Below are positions 1-10,263 of a stretch of 64,000 nucleotides of DNA, piece by piece. Positions within the stretch are counted from its first letter, which is position 1, and each line of letters starts with the position of its first letter. Below the pieces are notes generated by a model that did no database searches, was not told the origin of the DNA, and saw only the letters and a list, made by a program, of their open reading frames with translations. The position numbers were made by a program, and so were the translations under genes. This DNA comes from Adenanthera pavonina. Lineage: Eukaryota > Streptophyta > Magnoliopsida > Fabales > Fabaceae. Where the stretch lies: positions 36,492,001 to 36,556,000 of the forward strand of contig JAIVEN010000010.1 of NCBI GenBank assembly GCA_026686845.1, read 5' to 3'.

Positions 1-94
1 GAATCCCAGTTTAGATCAATACACAAATTGCTAAAATTTCATACTCATATGATATCATCTGTATAGTTTTTACTACAAAAAAAAAGACCTTCAG

Positions 95-616
95 TGACGA
101 CTTTCGGCGGCGACTAAAAGAGTCGCCGCTGAAAATACACTTTCAGCGGCGACCTTTTTCAGTCGCCGCTGAAAGTCAGTTTTTCAGCGGCGATCAAGCG
201 AGTCGCCACTGAAAGTTCGACTTTCAGCGGCGATTGAGCAAGTTGCCGCTGAAAGATTGACTTTCAGCGGCGATCAACTGGGTCGCCACTGAAAGTTTGC
301 CTTTCAGCGGCGACTGAAAAGGGTCGCCGCTGAAAGTCTGTCTTTCAGTGGCGATCAAGCGAAACGCCACTGAAAGTTCGACTTTCAGCGGCGATTGAGC
401 AATTTGCCGCTGAAAGTCAATCTTTCAGCGGCGATCAACCGAGTCGCCACTGAAAGTTCTCCTTTCAGCGGCGACTGAAAAAGGTCGCCGCTAAAAGTCA
501 GTCTTTCAGCGGCAATTGAACAAGTTGCCGCCGAAAGTTGAACTTTCGGCGGCAACTTACTGATGTCGCCACTGAAAGTAAGACTTTCAGTGGCGACTTT
601 TTAATGTCGCCGCTAA
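95..616. repeat. Subterminal hairpin array (about 40-bp period) of the CACTA-like element
   Basis: About a dozen imperfect units of roughly 40 bp lie head to tail. Each consists of CTTTCAGCGGCGA, a 6-10 base spacer, then TCGCCGCTGAAAG (or TCGCCACTGAAAG), so each unit is itself an inverted repeat able to form a 13-bp stem. Unit starts are visible near 139, 181, 221, 261, 301, 342, 381 and 421. Spacers vary while stems are conserved, as expected for transposase-binding sites. Confidence 0.85.
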
Positions 617-1281
617 AGTTAATTTTGTGAATTTTTTCTATTTTCATTTTAAAAATTAATAAATGACATATTAAAATAATAATTGTGTTTTATTTATACA
701 TTTTTATTATAAGTAATTAGATATTTAATATATATTTTATATTATCTAGTATCTTTATTTAAAGATAAAGTATTTTACTATTTTTTTATGTAAAATATTC
801 TGGACATTTTGAAAGTATTTTATCTCTACCGGAAATTAAAGATTTGAAATGTTGAATATTGAATTCTATCTATATTTATTTTTACTTTTCCTTTTCCTTA
901 TCCTAATTAATGAAATATGTTATTCTTATTAGGATAAATTTTTTTAATTCATAAAGGGATTGATAACTCCAAAAAAAAAATTAGGAAGATAAACTAATCC
1001 CTGATTATTTAATGTGATCAACCCTATATTTGGAGAAATTCTTATTAGGTTAATTTAATTTCTAATATTTTTAACATATAAATTAATATTAATATTATTT
1101 ATTACCAATAATAATAAATATATATGTATATAAATAAAATATTTAATGATATTAATAATTGAAAATAAAATATATGTGTATTTTTTAATAATAATATTGA
1201 TTTATAAATATATATGTGTGTATTAGTGTGTAGATAAACAATATATATTTAATATCTCATATAAAAACTGCAGGTGCATTT
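617..1281. other. AT-rich interior of the CACTA-like element, no gene
   Basis: This stretch is composed mainly of A/T runs with no open frame of note, no RNA gene and no clear repeat. It separates the 5' hairpin array from the tRNA-like patch and is best read as filler DNA of a non-autonomous element. Confidence 0.6.
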
Positions 1282-1344
1282 CAGCTCAACTGGCAGGAGA
1301 GTAAACACAAAGGCATTACAAGCAAGAGGTCATGGGTTCGAACC
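1282..1344 (+). other. tRNA-like relic with pol III A-box and B-box motifs
   Basis: CAGCTCAACTGGCAGGAG (from 1282) resembles a pol III A box. GGTTCGAACC at 1335-1344 is a perfect B-box/T-loop core. The roughly 40-base spacing fits a tRNA or tRNA-derived SINE head. No acceptor-stem pairing or complete cloverleaf is visible, so this is not a functional tRNA gene. It is probably a SINE or tRNA fragment captured inside the DNA transposon. Confidence 0.5.
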
Positions 1345-1379
1345 AAGGCGAACGCACATTTGAAACAAATATATGACGT

Positions 1380-1590
1380 GGCGGTGGTGACATGGGAGGT
1401 GACGTGGCGGCCGTTTGGTGGTGGTGACGTGGTGGCCGTCCGGCGGTGGTGGCTGTCCGGCGGCGATGGTGATGCGGCGGCCGCCGTCCGGCGGCGGTTG
1501 TGACGTGGCGGCCGGCGGCGGCCATCCGGAGGCGGTGGTGACGTGGCGGCCGACCGGCGGTGATGGTGACGTGGTGGGGTCCAGTGGTTG
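1380..1590. repeat. GC-rich degenerate repeat (GTGACGTGGCGGCC motif)
   Basis: A 210-bp island of very high GC content sits in otherwise AT-rich DNA. The motif GTGACGTGGCGGCC recurs, separated by variants of GTCCGGCGGCGGTGGTG. Long open frames here on the minus strand (Pro/His/Arg-rich) are products of base composition. The many CG dinucleotides suggest either recent amplification or escape from methylation-driven decay. Confidence 0.75.
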
Positions 1591-1616
1591 ACAGAGTGAT
1601 GACATGGCCAAATAAC

Positions 1617-1858
1617 TTTCAGCGGCGACTAAATGTTGTCGCCAAATGAGAAATATTTGGCGGCGACAATTTATATTTTCAGCGACAACTTTTTTCGCCA
1701 CTGAATGTCAACTTTTGGCGGCGACATTTTAATTGTCGCCAAACTTTCGGTAACGAGATTTGTGGCGGCGACATGGTGGCGACAAAAATGTCGCCGCTGA
1801 AAACTTTTGGCGGCGACATTCCTTCTTTCAGCGGCGACAAGTCGCCGCCGAAAGTCAA
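1617..1858. repeat. 3' subterminal hairpin motifs of the CACTA-like element
   Basis: The same GGCGGCGAC and GTCGCCGC(T)GAAAG cores as in the 5' array recur here with less regular spacing, ending at the 3' terminus GTCGCCGCCGAAAGTC next to TTTTTTGTAGT. They mirror the 5' array and help define the element. Confidence 0.8.
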
Positions 1859-2157
1859 ATTTTTTGTAGTTTAATTATCATCCGAAATATAAAAAAAGTA
1901 TTAAATATTACAATGTCATAATAAAAAGGGCGTGGATATCCATATGAATTCAGTGAAACGTGTCAGCAATAACATACATGCATATTTGAGCGTACTTTCA
2001 ATCAATATATATATTGATTTAAAGTTCATATATGGAATCCCTTAATATATAACACTAAGCTCATATATATATATATATGAAATGTGCCAAAATTCTTTCC
2101 TGAAGCAATTAAATATTATATATGGTGACAAAACAAATCCTAAAGAAGCCAAATGAC

Positions 2158-2414
2158 GTGTGTGTGTGTGTGTGTGTGGGGTTCAATGAGTTTCAGTTTC
2201 AGTAGTCACGAGAGACAACAAAGTGAGGAATGGACAGTAAAAATAATTGAGGACGAAAGTATTCATATATAGATATATATATATATATATACACACACGT
2301 ATACATGAAGACGTGCAGGTTCTGAAAGTGAGAGTGTTGGTTATTGAAATCAGCAAAAAATGGCAATATATGTGTGCGTGTGCGTGTGCGTGTGCGTGTG
2401 CGTGTGCGTGTGTG
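2158..2414. repeat. Cluster of three simple repeats: (GT)n, (TA)n and (TGTGCG)n
   Basis: (GT)n occupies 2158-2178, (TA)n running into (AC)n lies at about 2272-2297, and about seven copies of the hexamer TGTGCG occupy 2371-2414. All are alternating purine-pyrimidine tracts packed within about 260 bp. Confidence 0.9.
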
Positions 2415-3502
2415 AAAGGGATTAAAGGGAGAAGGAGGCGTGAAAAATTAGGGCTTTTAGACACAAAACACACATGAAACCTCCAATTTTGTCTTATGTT
2501 GTGGCTTATAGTATTCTTTGACAACAATGGACATGAAGGTACGTGAGAACTTCAGCTTACTCTTTAATTACATATACGCCTTATAAATTATATATATATA
2601 TATATCAATGCTCTACTACTGGTATAACCATTTGATTTGATCACCTCCTTTCTTAGATCCCTCCTAGATTTTTGTCCCCCTCCCACGTGCACCTAACTCT
2701 CTTTCTTTTCATTTATTAATTTATTTATTTAACCATATCAATCCCCTTCTTAATTATTCAAATGTTTTCTCACTTCATTTCACCCACTTTCTCCGACTTC
2801 GATTAATGGTTGGTTAATTTCGTATGTAGGTAGTACAAGTCGTTGTGATTAGACCCTTTTTTGTTTATTTTTTTCTTTTCTTTGAACTCTATGCAATGAT
2901 AACTGGAAATTAAGAAAAAATTTATTATTTTATTATTGACTTCTCGGTTAATTATAACATGAAAAACATATGACTTACAAACACTTACATTAGTTGAGTG
3001 CAACGATCTTTTTTTATATATATACAAGGCTCAAATTCAAGAAATTATTTAAGAAAAAAGCACCAAATCACTTGAATTAATTATTGTTAATTAGTCTAAT
3101 TTTTAAAAAGTACTAGTACACATACATGATTACAAAAAATTTAGTGAACTTTTTCACTTGCGTTTGAAAAAATTATTATCTCCGTATCTTAATATAATAT
3201 AATAAGTGACATTTTCAAACTTACGATATCTCAAAATATAAGACATAAAGATTGTTGGGTGTATTTAATATTTTTTTCTAAAAATATTCTAATCATAATT
3301 CATTCTCATTAATTATAAGGTAAAAATTATTAATATTGGATGAGAATATTATTTAAAATTATTTTATATTTTTAATAAATTTAATAATTTTAACTATATT
3401 TTTTTATTATATATGATTTAGCTATTTATCTTTTATATTAAGAAATGAAAAGAATATTATTGCATCGACTATCTTTCCTCTTTTCTTAAATCAGCTAGCC
3501 AA

Positions 3503-3503
3503 C

Positions 3504-3541
<38 letters not shown>
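3503..3541. repeat. Compound microsatellite (CT)n(AC)n
   Basis: About ten CT dinucleotides run directly into about ten AC dinucleotides without interruption. It is a likely length-polymorphic marker. Confidence 0.95.
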
Positions 3542-3888
3542 CAATTAAAGAATAGTTAATTTGATTAATTTAAAAGCGTTTGTAAAGTGCTCATACTAGT
3601 ATCTTATATGTTTAATTATAGTTTGAGTAAATATTCTTTCATGTTACAAAAGTGGAACATGACTACATGAAAATGGACAGTCAGAAAATTAAGGCGAATG
3701 AGTAGAGATGAAACTCAAGTGTTATTGGTTCCATTTATAGTTGTAAGCCAGAGCTGCATGTGAGCTCTGAGCACTATGGTCCAAACCAAACGACGATTCA
3801 ATCTCAGACATAGTAACAAAACTTAACATTCGACAAGCTCAAATCAACTTCCATTTTTTCCCCTCCACACAGAACCTCAATCAGATGA

Positions 3889-4080
3889 TCAATGAATCAA
3901 AATACGCTTCATTATTCGGAATTTACTGAAATTAATAGAGTCCAAGGTTTGTCCGAGTCCAAGAAGTGAAGAAGCTAAAACGAGAAACACCAGAAGAATC
4001 TGGATTTTTGTCTTGATGCTGCGTGCAAGCGTGCAAGTTAGATATATCAGAGAAATGGTGAAAGGGTTTGGTGGTGGCAT
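3889..4080 (-). CDS. Possible small membrane or secreted peptide (hypothetical)
   Basis: An ATG-initiated 63-residue ORF. Residues about 28-45 form a hydrophobic segment (IQILLVFLVLASSLLGLG) after a Lys/Arg-containing N-terminal part. A short basic tail ends in KFRIMKRILIH. This could be a signal anchor or single-pass helix. I recognise no family: the C-terminus matches neither the CLE, IDA nor DVL/ROT signatures. Codon content here is less AT-extreme than the flanks, the only mild support for a real gene. A chance ORF is equally likely. Confidence 0.2.
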   Translation of the reverse strand: MPPPNPFTISLIYLTCTLARSIKTKIQILLVFLVLASSLLGLGQTLDSINFSKFRIMKRILIH

Positions 4081-5711
4081 GTTGGGCAATAATTGAAGCC
4101 ATTAATAGTCCACCTAAGGTGGTAGGAAAACTAGCTAGGGATAACCCTATATCTACATGGCCCTCAAACCAACAATGACCTTTCCTTTTTATGTGTACGT
4201 GGTCATTTTAATTCCCGTCTTAATTAATTTGCCCTTCCTCCCTTCATGTGTGGTTCATTCACTTTAATTTCTCATCAAACTTCACACACACAATCGGATT
4301 CAAGAGGGACATGACAACATTAATTGCTGTGGAACTTTAAAGCAAACCCCAGAATCTACGCATATTTTTTATGTATTTGCATTGTCCCTATGTTTTCTTC
4401 AATATCTTCTCTGTCCTTTATATTGTCTTTTGACTATGTCCCTCCCTGCGGCCCGCCGACACATAACATTAATTTTTTGGATACTATGTGTTCCTCCAAA
4501 ATCTCTATGTTATTACTATATGCCAAAACGTTGATTATACATACATATATATAATTATATATGGATCTATCAGTCTATTATTTTTGTCACCATATGCACT
4601 TTGGTTTGGGTAAAATATTAAGATGGTTAAACCATTGGAGGATTATAAGTAAAAGTTTACTATTAATGCTGCATTGACATTATTAGTTTATAATCAACTA
4701 GCAAGTTGATAAACTTAATTAATAATTAATGCATCAATTTCATCTAGCGAGGCATGACTTTAAACATATATATATATATATGTATGTATTTGTGTGTGTG
4801 TGTGCGCATCAAACTAATTGATCATATATATATATATATATAGACGTATCATTGCATTCTGAAAATAACTGTGATAATACCTAGCTAGCTAGGGTAGGCA
4901 TTTGCGCATTATGGATACTATGCATATTTTTCCTTATGTAGAGATTCATATCAGGAGATCGATATGACTGAACCAGTTAAAGTATAAATACTGTTTTATT
5001 CTCGTATTGTGATGTAAATTTCGTGTCCCTTACGTTCCTTGAATCAGGGGTTGTACATGGCCTGATTGAGATAGATAGATTATTAAAATAAATAAATAAA
5101 AGGGTTAACAAACAAGTAGGTACGAAAAATCCAATATATGATGTCGTTTGTCTTTTTTCTTGTCAAAAACAAATGACGGTTGTTTTCTTTTTCGTGCTTG
5201 GCATAGGAAATGTCAAAATAAAATAGAGAAATGTTGGTTATATATATATATATATATGCATGGTCGCTACCCTATAGCAATGAGTGTGCATTATAATATG
5301 CTAATTAACGCGTGAAGTTTTCTCCCTACACGACTCTTATACGTTAGGACCGTGCATGTTCTTCATGATTCTGTCTTTTGTTGACCCAACACAACATAAT
5401 CTCTCTTAATTTCATGTTTTCAGGAAAACAGAATTGGGAATATATCGGCTAATTATACCAACCCACCTTTTATATATATATATATATATGAATACTCCCT
5501 CTCCTTTTTTTTTTAATTACCACATTTTGGAGAAAAATTTTATTTTTATTTATCTATCACTTTTAAATTTTATTATTTTATTAATTATTTTTTTTCATTT
5601 ATGCTCATTTCTATTCTTTCAAAAAATCAAAGTTAGCATGAATTATTTTTTTTTATCTATCAATTTCTTAAAAGGCATATTAGTAAATTTAGGAGAAATT
5701 CTAACATATTA
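4081..5711. other. Intergenic, AT-rich, no gene seen
   Basis: AT-rich DNA with (TA)n tracts near 4768, 4825, 5239 and 5471. TACTCCCTC at about 5494 looks like an isolated Stowaway terminus but its partner end is not visible. No conserved coding or RNA gene is apparent. Confidence 0.6.
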
Positions 5712-6023
5712 CTCCCTCCAGTTCTATATATAGGATCTTTTACCTTAATCCTAAGACCCTTTACAATAAACGAGGTGGTATTTACTAAATATTTTCAAAA
5801 AAATGCTCATATTTAATATATCCAAAAAGAAAAAGAGAGAGATTAAATAAGGGTAGTTTTGAAAAAATATTGAGATTTTTGAAGAAATAAAGGTAGTTAA
5901 TTAATTTTAACTTTCCTTCTTAATTCGCAAAATTATCTTATATTAAAAATAAGAGAAAGTAATTATATCTCTTAATAAACGTGAAAAAAATATTTTACGT
6001 CATTCATAAAGGAATGGAGGGAA
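5712..6023. mobile_element. Stowaway-like MITE
   Basis: It begins CTCCCTCCAGTTC and ends with the complementary GGAATGGAGGGAA. It is flanked on both sides by TA (5710-5711 and 6024-6025), the target site of Tc1/mariner-type Stowaway elements. Length 312 bp, AT-rich, no ORF. The terminal similarity covers about 12-14 bp with mismatches, indicating an old copy. Confidence 0.65.
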
Positions 6024-6025
6024 TA

Positions 6026-8005
6026 TACTGTAGAGGGAAAACCTAAAACTTGTCTTGTTATGCATATAAATGATTTTATCTTTTTTTTTTACAAAGTGAT
6101 TTGATCTAATTTTACAAAAGATAATCCTTTTAATTAATTTGATAATTGATTGGGTTTTAATTTTGAAGAAAAATTTAGGGTTGACACTTGGCAGCTGGCA
6201 AAATTTTTATATTTTCTGCAGTTTTTTTAATCAAAACACAGTAAGTTTTTTTTTTTAAAAAAAATAAATGTACATTTATGGAGTTTAGTTTGATATGATA
6301 GTCTTCTAAAACCTTCTTAGTTCTTAATTTGTACATATCATAATTTTGTTAAAAATATATATAACAATAAAAACATGAGAAGTTTCACTTATATAATATG
6401 AGTACCATTTCTTATGCCAAATATAACATTGAGAAAAAAAAAAGAAAATTAATTAAAGTACCACCTTATTAAAAGTTCAAATTCTTGGTACAATAATGGT
6501 AGGCTTTAATTTTGTCCTTCACACTTGTCCTCCTATACGTCTGTAAATGAGTGGTATGTGTTGCTATTTATGTATTTATTTAATTATGAAATAAAAGAAA
6601 AGCAGACAAGACATATGAATATGCATATATATATATACATATATATTATGAGAGCGTGCGTGTGTGTGTACAGTATTTAGATTAGCGGATGTGGAGGAAG
6701 ACGAGGAGACATGAAAGATTAAAATATAGAAAGATGAGCATGCTTATTTTGAAATTAATTAAATAATATTAGAAGGTCAAATTATAAAGGGCGCATAATA
6801 TATATGTAGAGAACAAAGTTTTAAAAAAAAATTACATGTACGAGTGAGATCGTAAAGCTCTATAGGTTGGTCCTGCTAAAGTCACAGGCTTTTTTTTTTT
6901 TCTTCAGAAAGTTTTTGAATAATTTGATCTCTTTTGGTCGGTTTGTCAAGCTATAACCTCTACTTTGTCCTACACGCAGACAGATTTACCCATTGGGATT
7001 CAACTTTTATGTCCCCATGAAAAAAAAAAAGCAAAGAAAGAAAGAAATTGAAGGTACCCCTTCTATTGGGATTGTCCGAGTTACATGGATAAATTTTAAT
7101 TATAGTATTTTTAAAATTATTTTTATTAATATTTAATAACGTTATTATCGATCGGCACTTTTCTCGTATTTAAAAACTTGATTTCATTTTAATCTCATCT
7201 ATATAAAAGACAAAAAATAATGTGTTCGACTCAGAGAAACTTTTAGTCAATTTTTTTAAAAAATAATAATAACTAATTTCGGGAAAAAAAAAGAGGTCCC
7301 CCTTTTGGTCTTTCGCTCAGAATGGAAACCCTTTGACGTCCTACTTAGTCGGCTTAGTATGCAAAATACTATTAAATATAAAATATGTAAATATAAATAA
7401 ATAATAATAATAAATCATAGATGTTACATATCTCAGTACCATATAATAAAAACAGATTTTGTTGTTTTTACTGGTTCTATTTATTAGAAAAAAAAATTAG
7501 TGGGAAAAAAAGAAATTAACGGTGTATTAAATTTTTTAAAAAAATTAATCTTCATTAATTATGTAAGAAAAAATTAAATATATTAATAATTCAAATTAAT
7601 ATCAAATTAAGTAGAAATAATTTTAAAAAAACTTAAAATACAAACTAATTTAATTAATTTTAACCAACTATAATTATTTATTTTTAATACATGTGAAATA
7701 ATTTTTAGTAGTATGTAGGAAACAAACACTAAATTGGAAACATGGGCAAGATGAAATAGTCATAACCTCATAAACCTATGTGTCCCTTAAAGACTTAAAG
7801 TCTGATAATTACTACTTTTGTAATAATCGAAGTAACTTTAGCTTTTGAAAATTAAACTTTCACCTTTAGACAAGCCTCATCAAATTATACACTTTTTCTC
7901 GCCAACTAGGCTCATTGTGTTTAACGAAACTTCCACTGTTTACTCTCTTTCATTTGAATCAGAGATTTCAATTTCAATATTGCAACCTATGCTCACACAC
8001 ACACG

Positions 8006-8036
<31 letters not shown>

Positions 8037-8963
8037 TAGTCCCAGATTAGAGTATCCCGCAGATAAAATAGAGTAATCTTTTTCAAAGTACTGAGAATAG
8101 AAGGTAGAACATCTTAATAAAGTTTGTTTTATAAAAAAAATTAATAATGGAATTCTTAACTATTTGTCTAAGTTATAAGAATTCTTATCACTTTATCACT
8201 TGCGCCAATATATACATATATATATATTTATTTTAAAACCAATGTACTGCCATCTTCAATCATCCCTGAAGATTCGGAAACCATTAAGCTTTTCTTTCAT
8301 GTCTCTGAGAGTCCGAAAAGCTATATAGGAAATGAGAAAAAGAGGGGAAGAATCGATTTCAAATTTGTGACGAAAGACATGAAAATAAGAACTTGTACTT
8401 AAAGGGCACCTTCTTTTGTGGTAAAAATCCAAAGTTCAATGGAAGAAATTGTCAGACTTTGGTCTCTTCATTAATAACTACGTATACAAATTTTGCCTCC
8501 GTACGGATTATCAATTTCACACCCAAATTCAAGTTTTCTAGAGCCAGATGACGGAAAATTCAATTGAGCCATTTTTACTTTCAATAACTATAAAATAAAT
8601 ACTATATGAGAATAGAGATATAAAATCATAAATATAAACTCGCACAAATTAATATATCTTTTATATCATTATTTGGAATTATGCGCCAGAACAACAGTAA
8701 GCCTTATCCTAACAGGTGAGGAAAATACAAGGAATTAATTTTATTAGCATAATGACATGATATAAATTTCAGATATAATCACATTTTTATCTACCTAGCT
8801 TGTTTACTTGATATATTATGTAAGCGAAATTTGAGATCAGAACTTTGTAAAGTTGCAGAAAATCTAGGAAGATATACATAAATGCGAATATATATTACTA
8901 GGAAAATAAGGTATAAAATAGAGAAATTGATGGAGAATTTTTCTTTTAGTTCTAAATCTAAAT
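6026..8963. other. Intergenic, AT-rich, no gene seen
   Basis: No gene or clear transposon could be supported. It contains (TA)n near 6626-6650, poly-A/T runs, and a compound (AC)n/(GC)n/(TA)n tract at 7990-8037. The stretch just below 8964 should include the 3' UTR of the OVATE-family gene. Confidence 0.6.
7990..8037. repeat. Compound microsatellite (AC)n-(GC)n-(AC)n-(TA)n
   Basis: An uninterrupted run of alternating purine-pyrimidine dinucleotides: CACACACACACG, CGCGCA, CACACACA, then about ten TA units. Confidence 0.9.
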
Positions 8964-10145
8964 CTAATTGGTGTCAGTCAAATCAAACCATATCTGCTTG
9001 AACACTTTGATGATGAGGTCGTGATACTCGTCTGAATTCAGAGACAGATAGCAAGCAAGAAGATCTTCCAAATCCTTCGATGCTCTGATATTGTTCTCCA
9101 CAATCATCTCCACCATTGACTCTCTGAAATCCTTCTGTGGGTTGAACGACGACTTCACCACCGCGAAGCTATCCGACAGGCTTCTCCGGGAGCTCCCCGA
9201 CGACGACGACACACTTTTCCGGCCACTATACCCCTGAATCTTCCGCCCGCTGATTCTCGGAGAATTGACCCGAACCCTCACTCCCGGCGAGTTAACGGAG
9301 AATCTCCGAACCTGGGTCGTCCTCTGTTCTCTAGTTGACGCCGTATTTTCCTTCAAAATCTTAACTTTTGGATTCCCCTGTTCACGGTGTTCTTCAAATG
9401 TGCCACCTCTGTTTCTGGGTTTCGCAACTTTGGTTTCTTTCTCCAGTTTCTTTGGCTTCGTTACGATCGGAGGTAGCTCCAGCTTGGAAAAGGAATCCAA
9501 CCCATCAAGTTTATCGTCTTTTCGGGCTATGGAATTCTCGTCCACATCGATTACGATGTCGTTCTCGTTGAAATCGAGCCGGCTGTTGCAATCATCATCA
9601 AATGACGACTCAGTAGGAAGAACACGGTCTGTTCTGAACTCTGGCTCTGGGAATTCTGATTCAACAGAGCTACCAAACGGAGACGATGAGTTGTCAGGCG
9701 GGGAATCCGATTTGGTCCAAACGGATTCGACAGTAGTTCGGCAGTGACAGCCAGAAGAAACAGAGGAAGTCACGAGCTTTGGAGAAGTTCTTGTGCTTCT
9801 TCTCCTAGGTCTCTCTTTGGACGAGGATTTTCTGGGTGTTTCTGGGCAAATGGTGTTTGAAACCGAAACTTTGGGGTTTGATGAAAGTGGTGAAGTGTAG
9901 ATTGTATCCGTTGGATAAGTAAGCTCCCTGGTAAAGTAGTAAGACTTTCTCGGAATGCTCTGGTGAGGTTGCTTCGGTTTCGATGTCTTTGAGGTGGGTG
10001 AAGTGTATGATGATAAAGATTCCTTCTTCTGCTGTTGCTTCTTCTTCTTGTTGAATGTCTGGTTCTTTCCCTTTCCCATATCCCTCAGCTTGTAAAACCA
10101 AGCATTTGGGATCATATCAGATAACTTAAACCTATAATTCCCCAT
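8964..10145 (-). CDS. OFP1: OVATE family protein, transcription repressor (OFP1-like)
   Basis: A 393-residue single-exon protein. The N-terminus MGNYRFKLSDMIPNAWFYKL is the signature block of the OFP1/OFP4-type subgroup. A Lys/Gln-rich stretch (27-42) and a basic cluster (KERPRRRSTRTSPK, 110-123) are likely nuclear-localisation signals. The middle is Ser-rich and acidic, with KLELPP (221-226) resembling a weak EAR-like repression motif. The C-terminal OVATE domain spans about 325-389, with the conserved block DLEDLLACYLSLNSDEYHDLI. OFPs are plant-specific nuclear co-repressors that bind TALE homeodomain proteins and limit cell elongation; here that role is inferred from family. The ATG at 10145 is the natural start because the conserved block begins at Met1. 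At 393 residues it is longer than Arabidopsis OFP1 (about 270), so exact orthology within the subgroup is uncertain. Confidence 0.93.
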   Translation of the reverse strand: MGNYRFKLSDMIPNAWFYKLRDMGKGKNQTFNKKKKQQQKKESLSSYTSPTSKTSKPKQPHQSIPRKSYYFTRELTYPTDTIYTSPLSSNPKVSVSNTICPETPRKSSSKERPRRRSTRTSPKLVTSSVSSGCHCRTTVESVWTKSDSPPDNSSSPFGSSVESEFPEPEFRTDRVLPTESSFDDDCNSRLDFNENDIVIDVDENSIARKDDKLDGLDSFSKLELPPIVTKPKKLEKETKVAKPRNRGGTFEEHREQGNPKVKILKENTASTREQRTTQVRRFSVNSPGVRVRVNSPRISGRKIQGYSGRKSVSSSSGSSRRSLSDSFAVVKSSFNPQKDFRESMVEMIVENNIRASKDLEDLLACYLSLNSDEYHDLIIKVFKQIWFDLTDTN

Positions 10146-10253
10146 CTTCTCCTTCTCTCACTCTCTATGTTTGTGAAGCTTGTCGTCTTACTGGTTCCTA
10201 GTTCAAGCTCTCTGTAATGAAATGGGATACCTCCATGACTTTGTCTGTTTTGA

Positions 10254-10263
10254 AGATAAATAG
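10254..10263 (-). promoter_or_regulatory. Candidate TATA element of the OFP gene
   Basis: Read on the minus strand, CTATTTATC lies about 110 bases upstream of the OFP start codon. The intervening leader is CT-rich (CTTCTCCTTCTCTCACTC), as in many plant 5' UTRs. It is a positional guess without transcript data. Confidence 0.3.

Larger units (their letters stand above)
71..1871. mobile_element. Non-autonomous CACTA-like (En/Spm) DNA transposon
   Basis: The ends are inverted copies: ACTACAAAAAAAA at 72-84 and its complement, TTTTTTGTAGT, ending at 1870. This resembles the CACTAC(A)n termini of plant CACTA elements, with the outermost C/G replaced by T at both ends. Both subterminal regions are packed with GGCGAC/GTCGCC hairpin motifs, a hallmark of CACTA elements, where they bind the transposase. 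The interior is AT-rich (620-1280), then a tRNA-like patch, then a GC-rich repeat. No transposase ORF exists, so the copy would depend on an enzyme made elsewhere. Flanking trinucleotides are TTT and TTA, so a 3-bp target duplication is only partly supported. A different superfamily with similar ends cannot be excluded. Confidence 0.7.
1875..3888. other. Intergenic, AT-rich with microsatellites
   Basis: No gene is recognisable. The stretch carries (GT)n, (TA)n and a GTGTGC minisatellite (2158-2414), a compound (CT)n(AC)n tract (3503-3541) and AT-rich filler. Short ORFs at 2183-2527 and 2247-2477 are translations of the simple repeats. Confidence 0.7.

Noticed and set aside
1316..1701. Pro/His/Arg-rich ORFs in the CACTA-like element
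   Set aside because: They result from the GC-rich repeat; no transposase motif.
2183..2527. ORFs over the 2.2-2.5 kb repeats (His-Ala and Cys-Ala runs)
   Set aside because: They are translations of GTGTGC and TA microsatellites.
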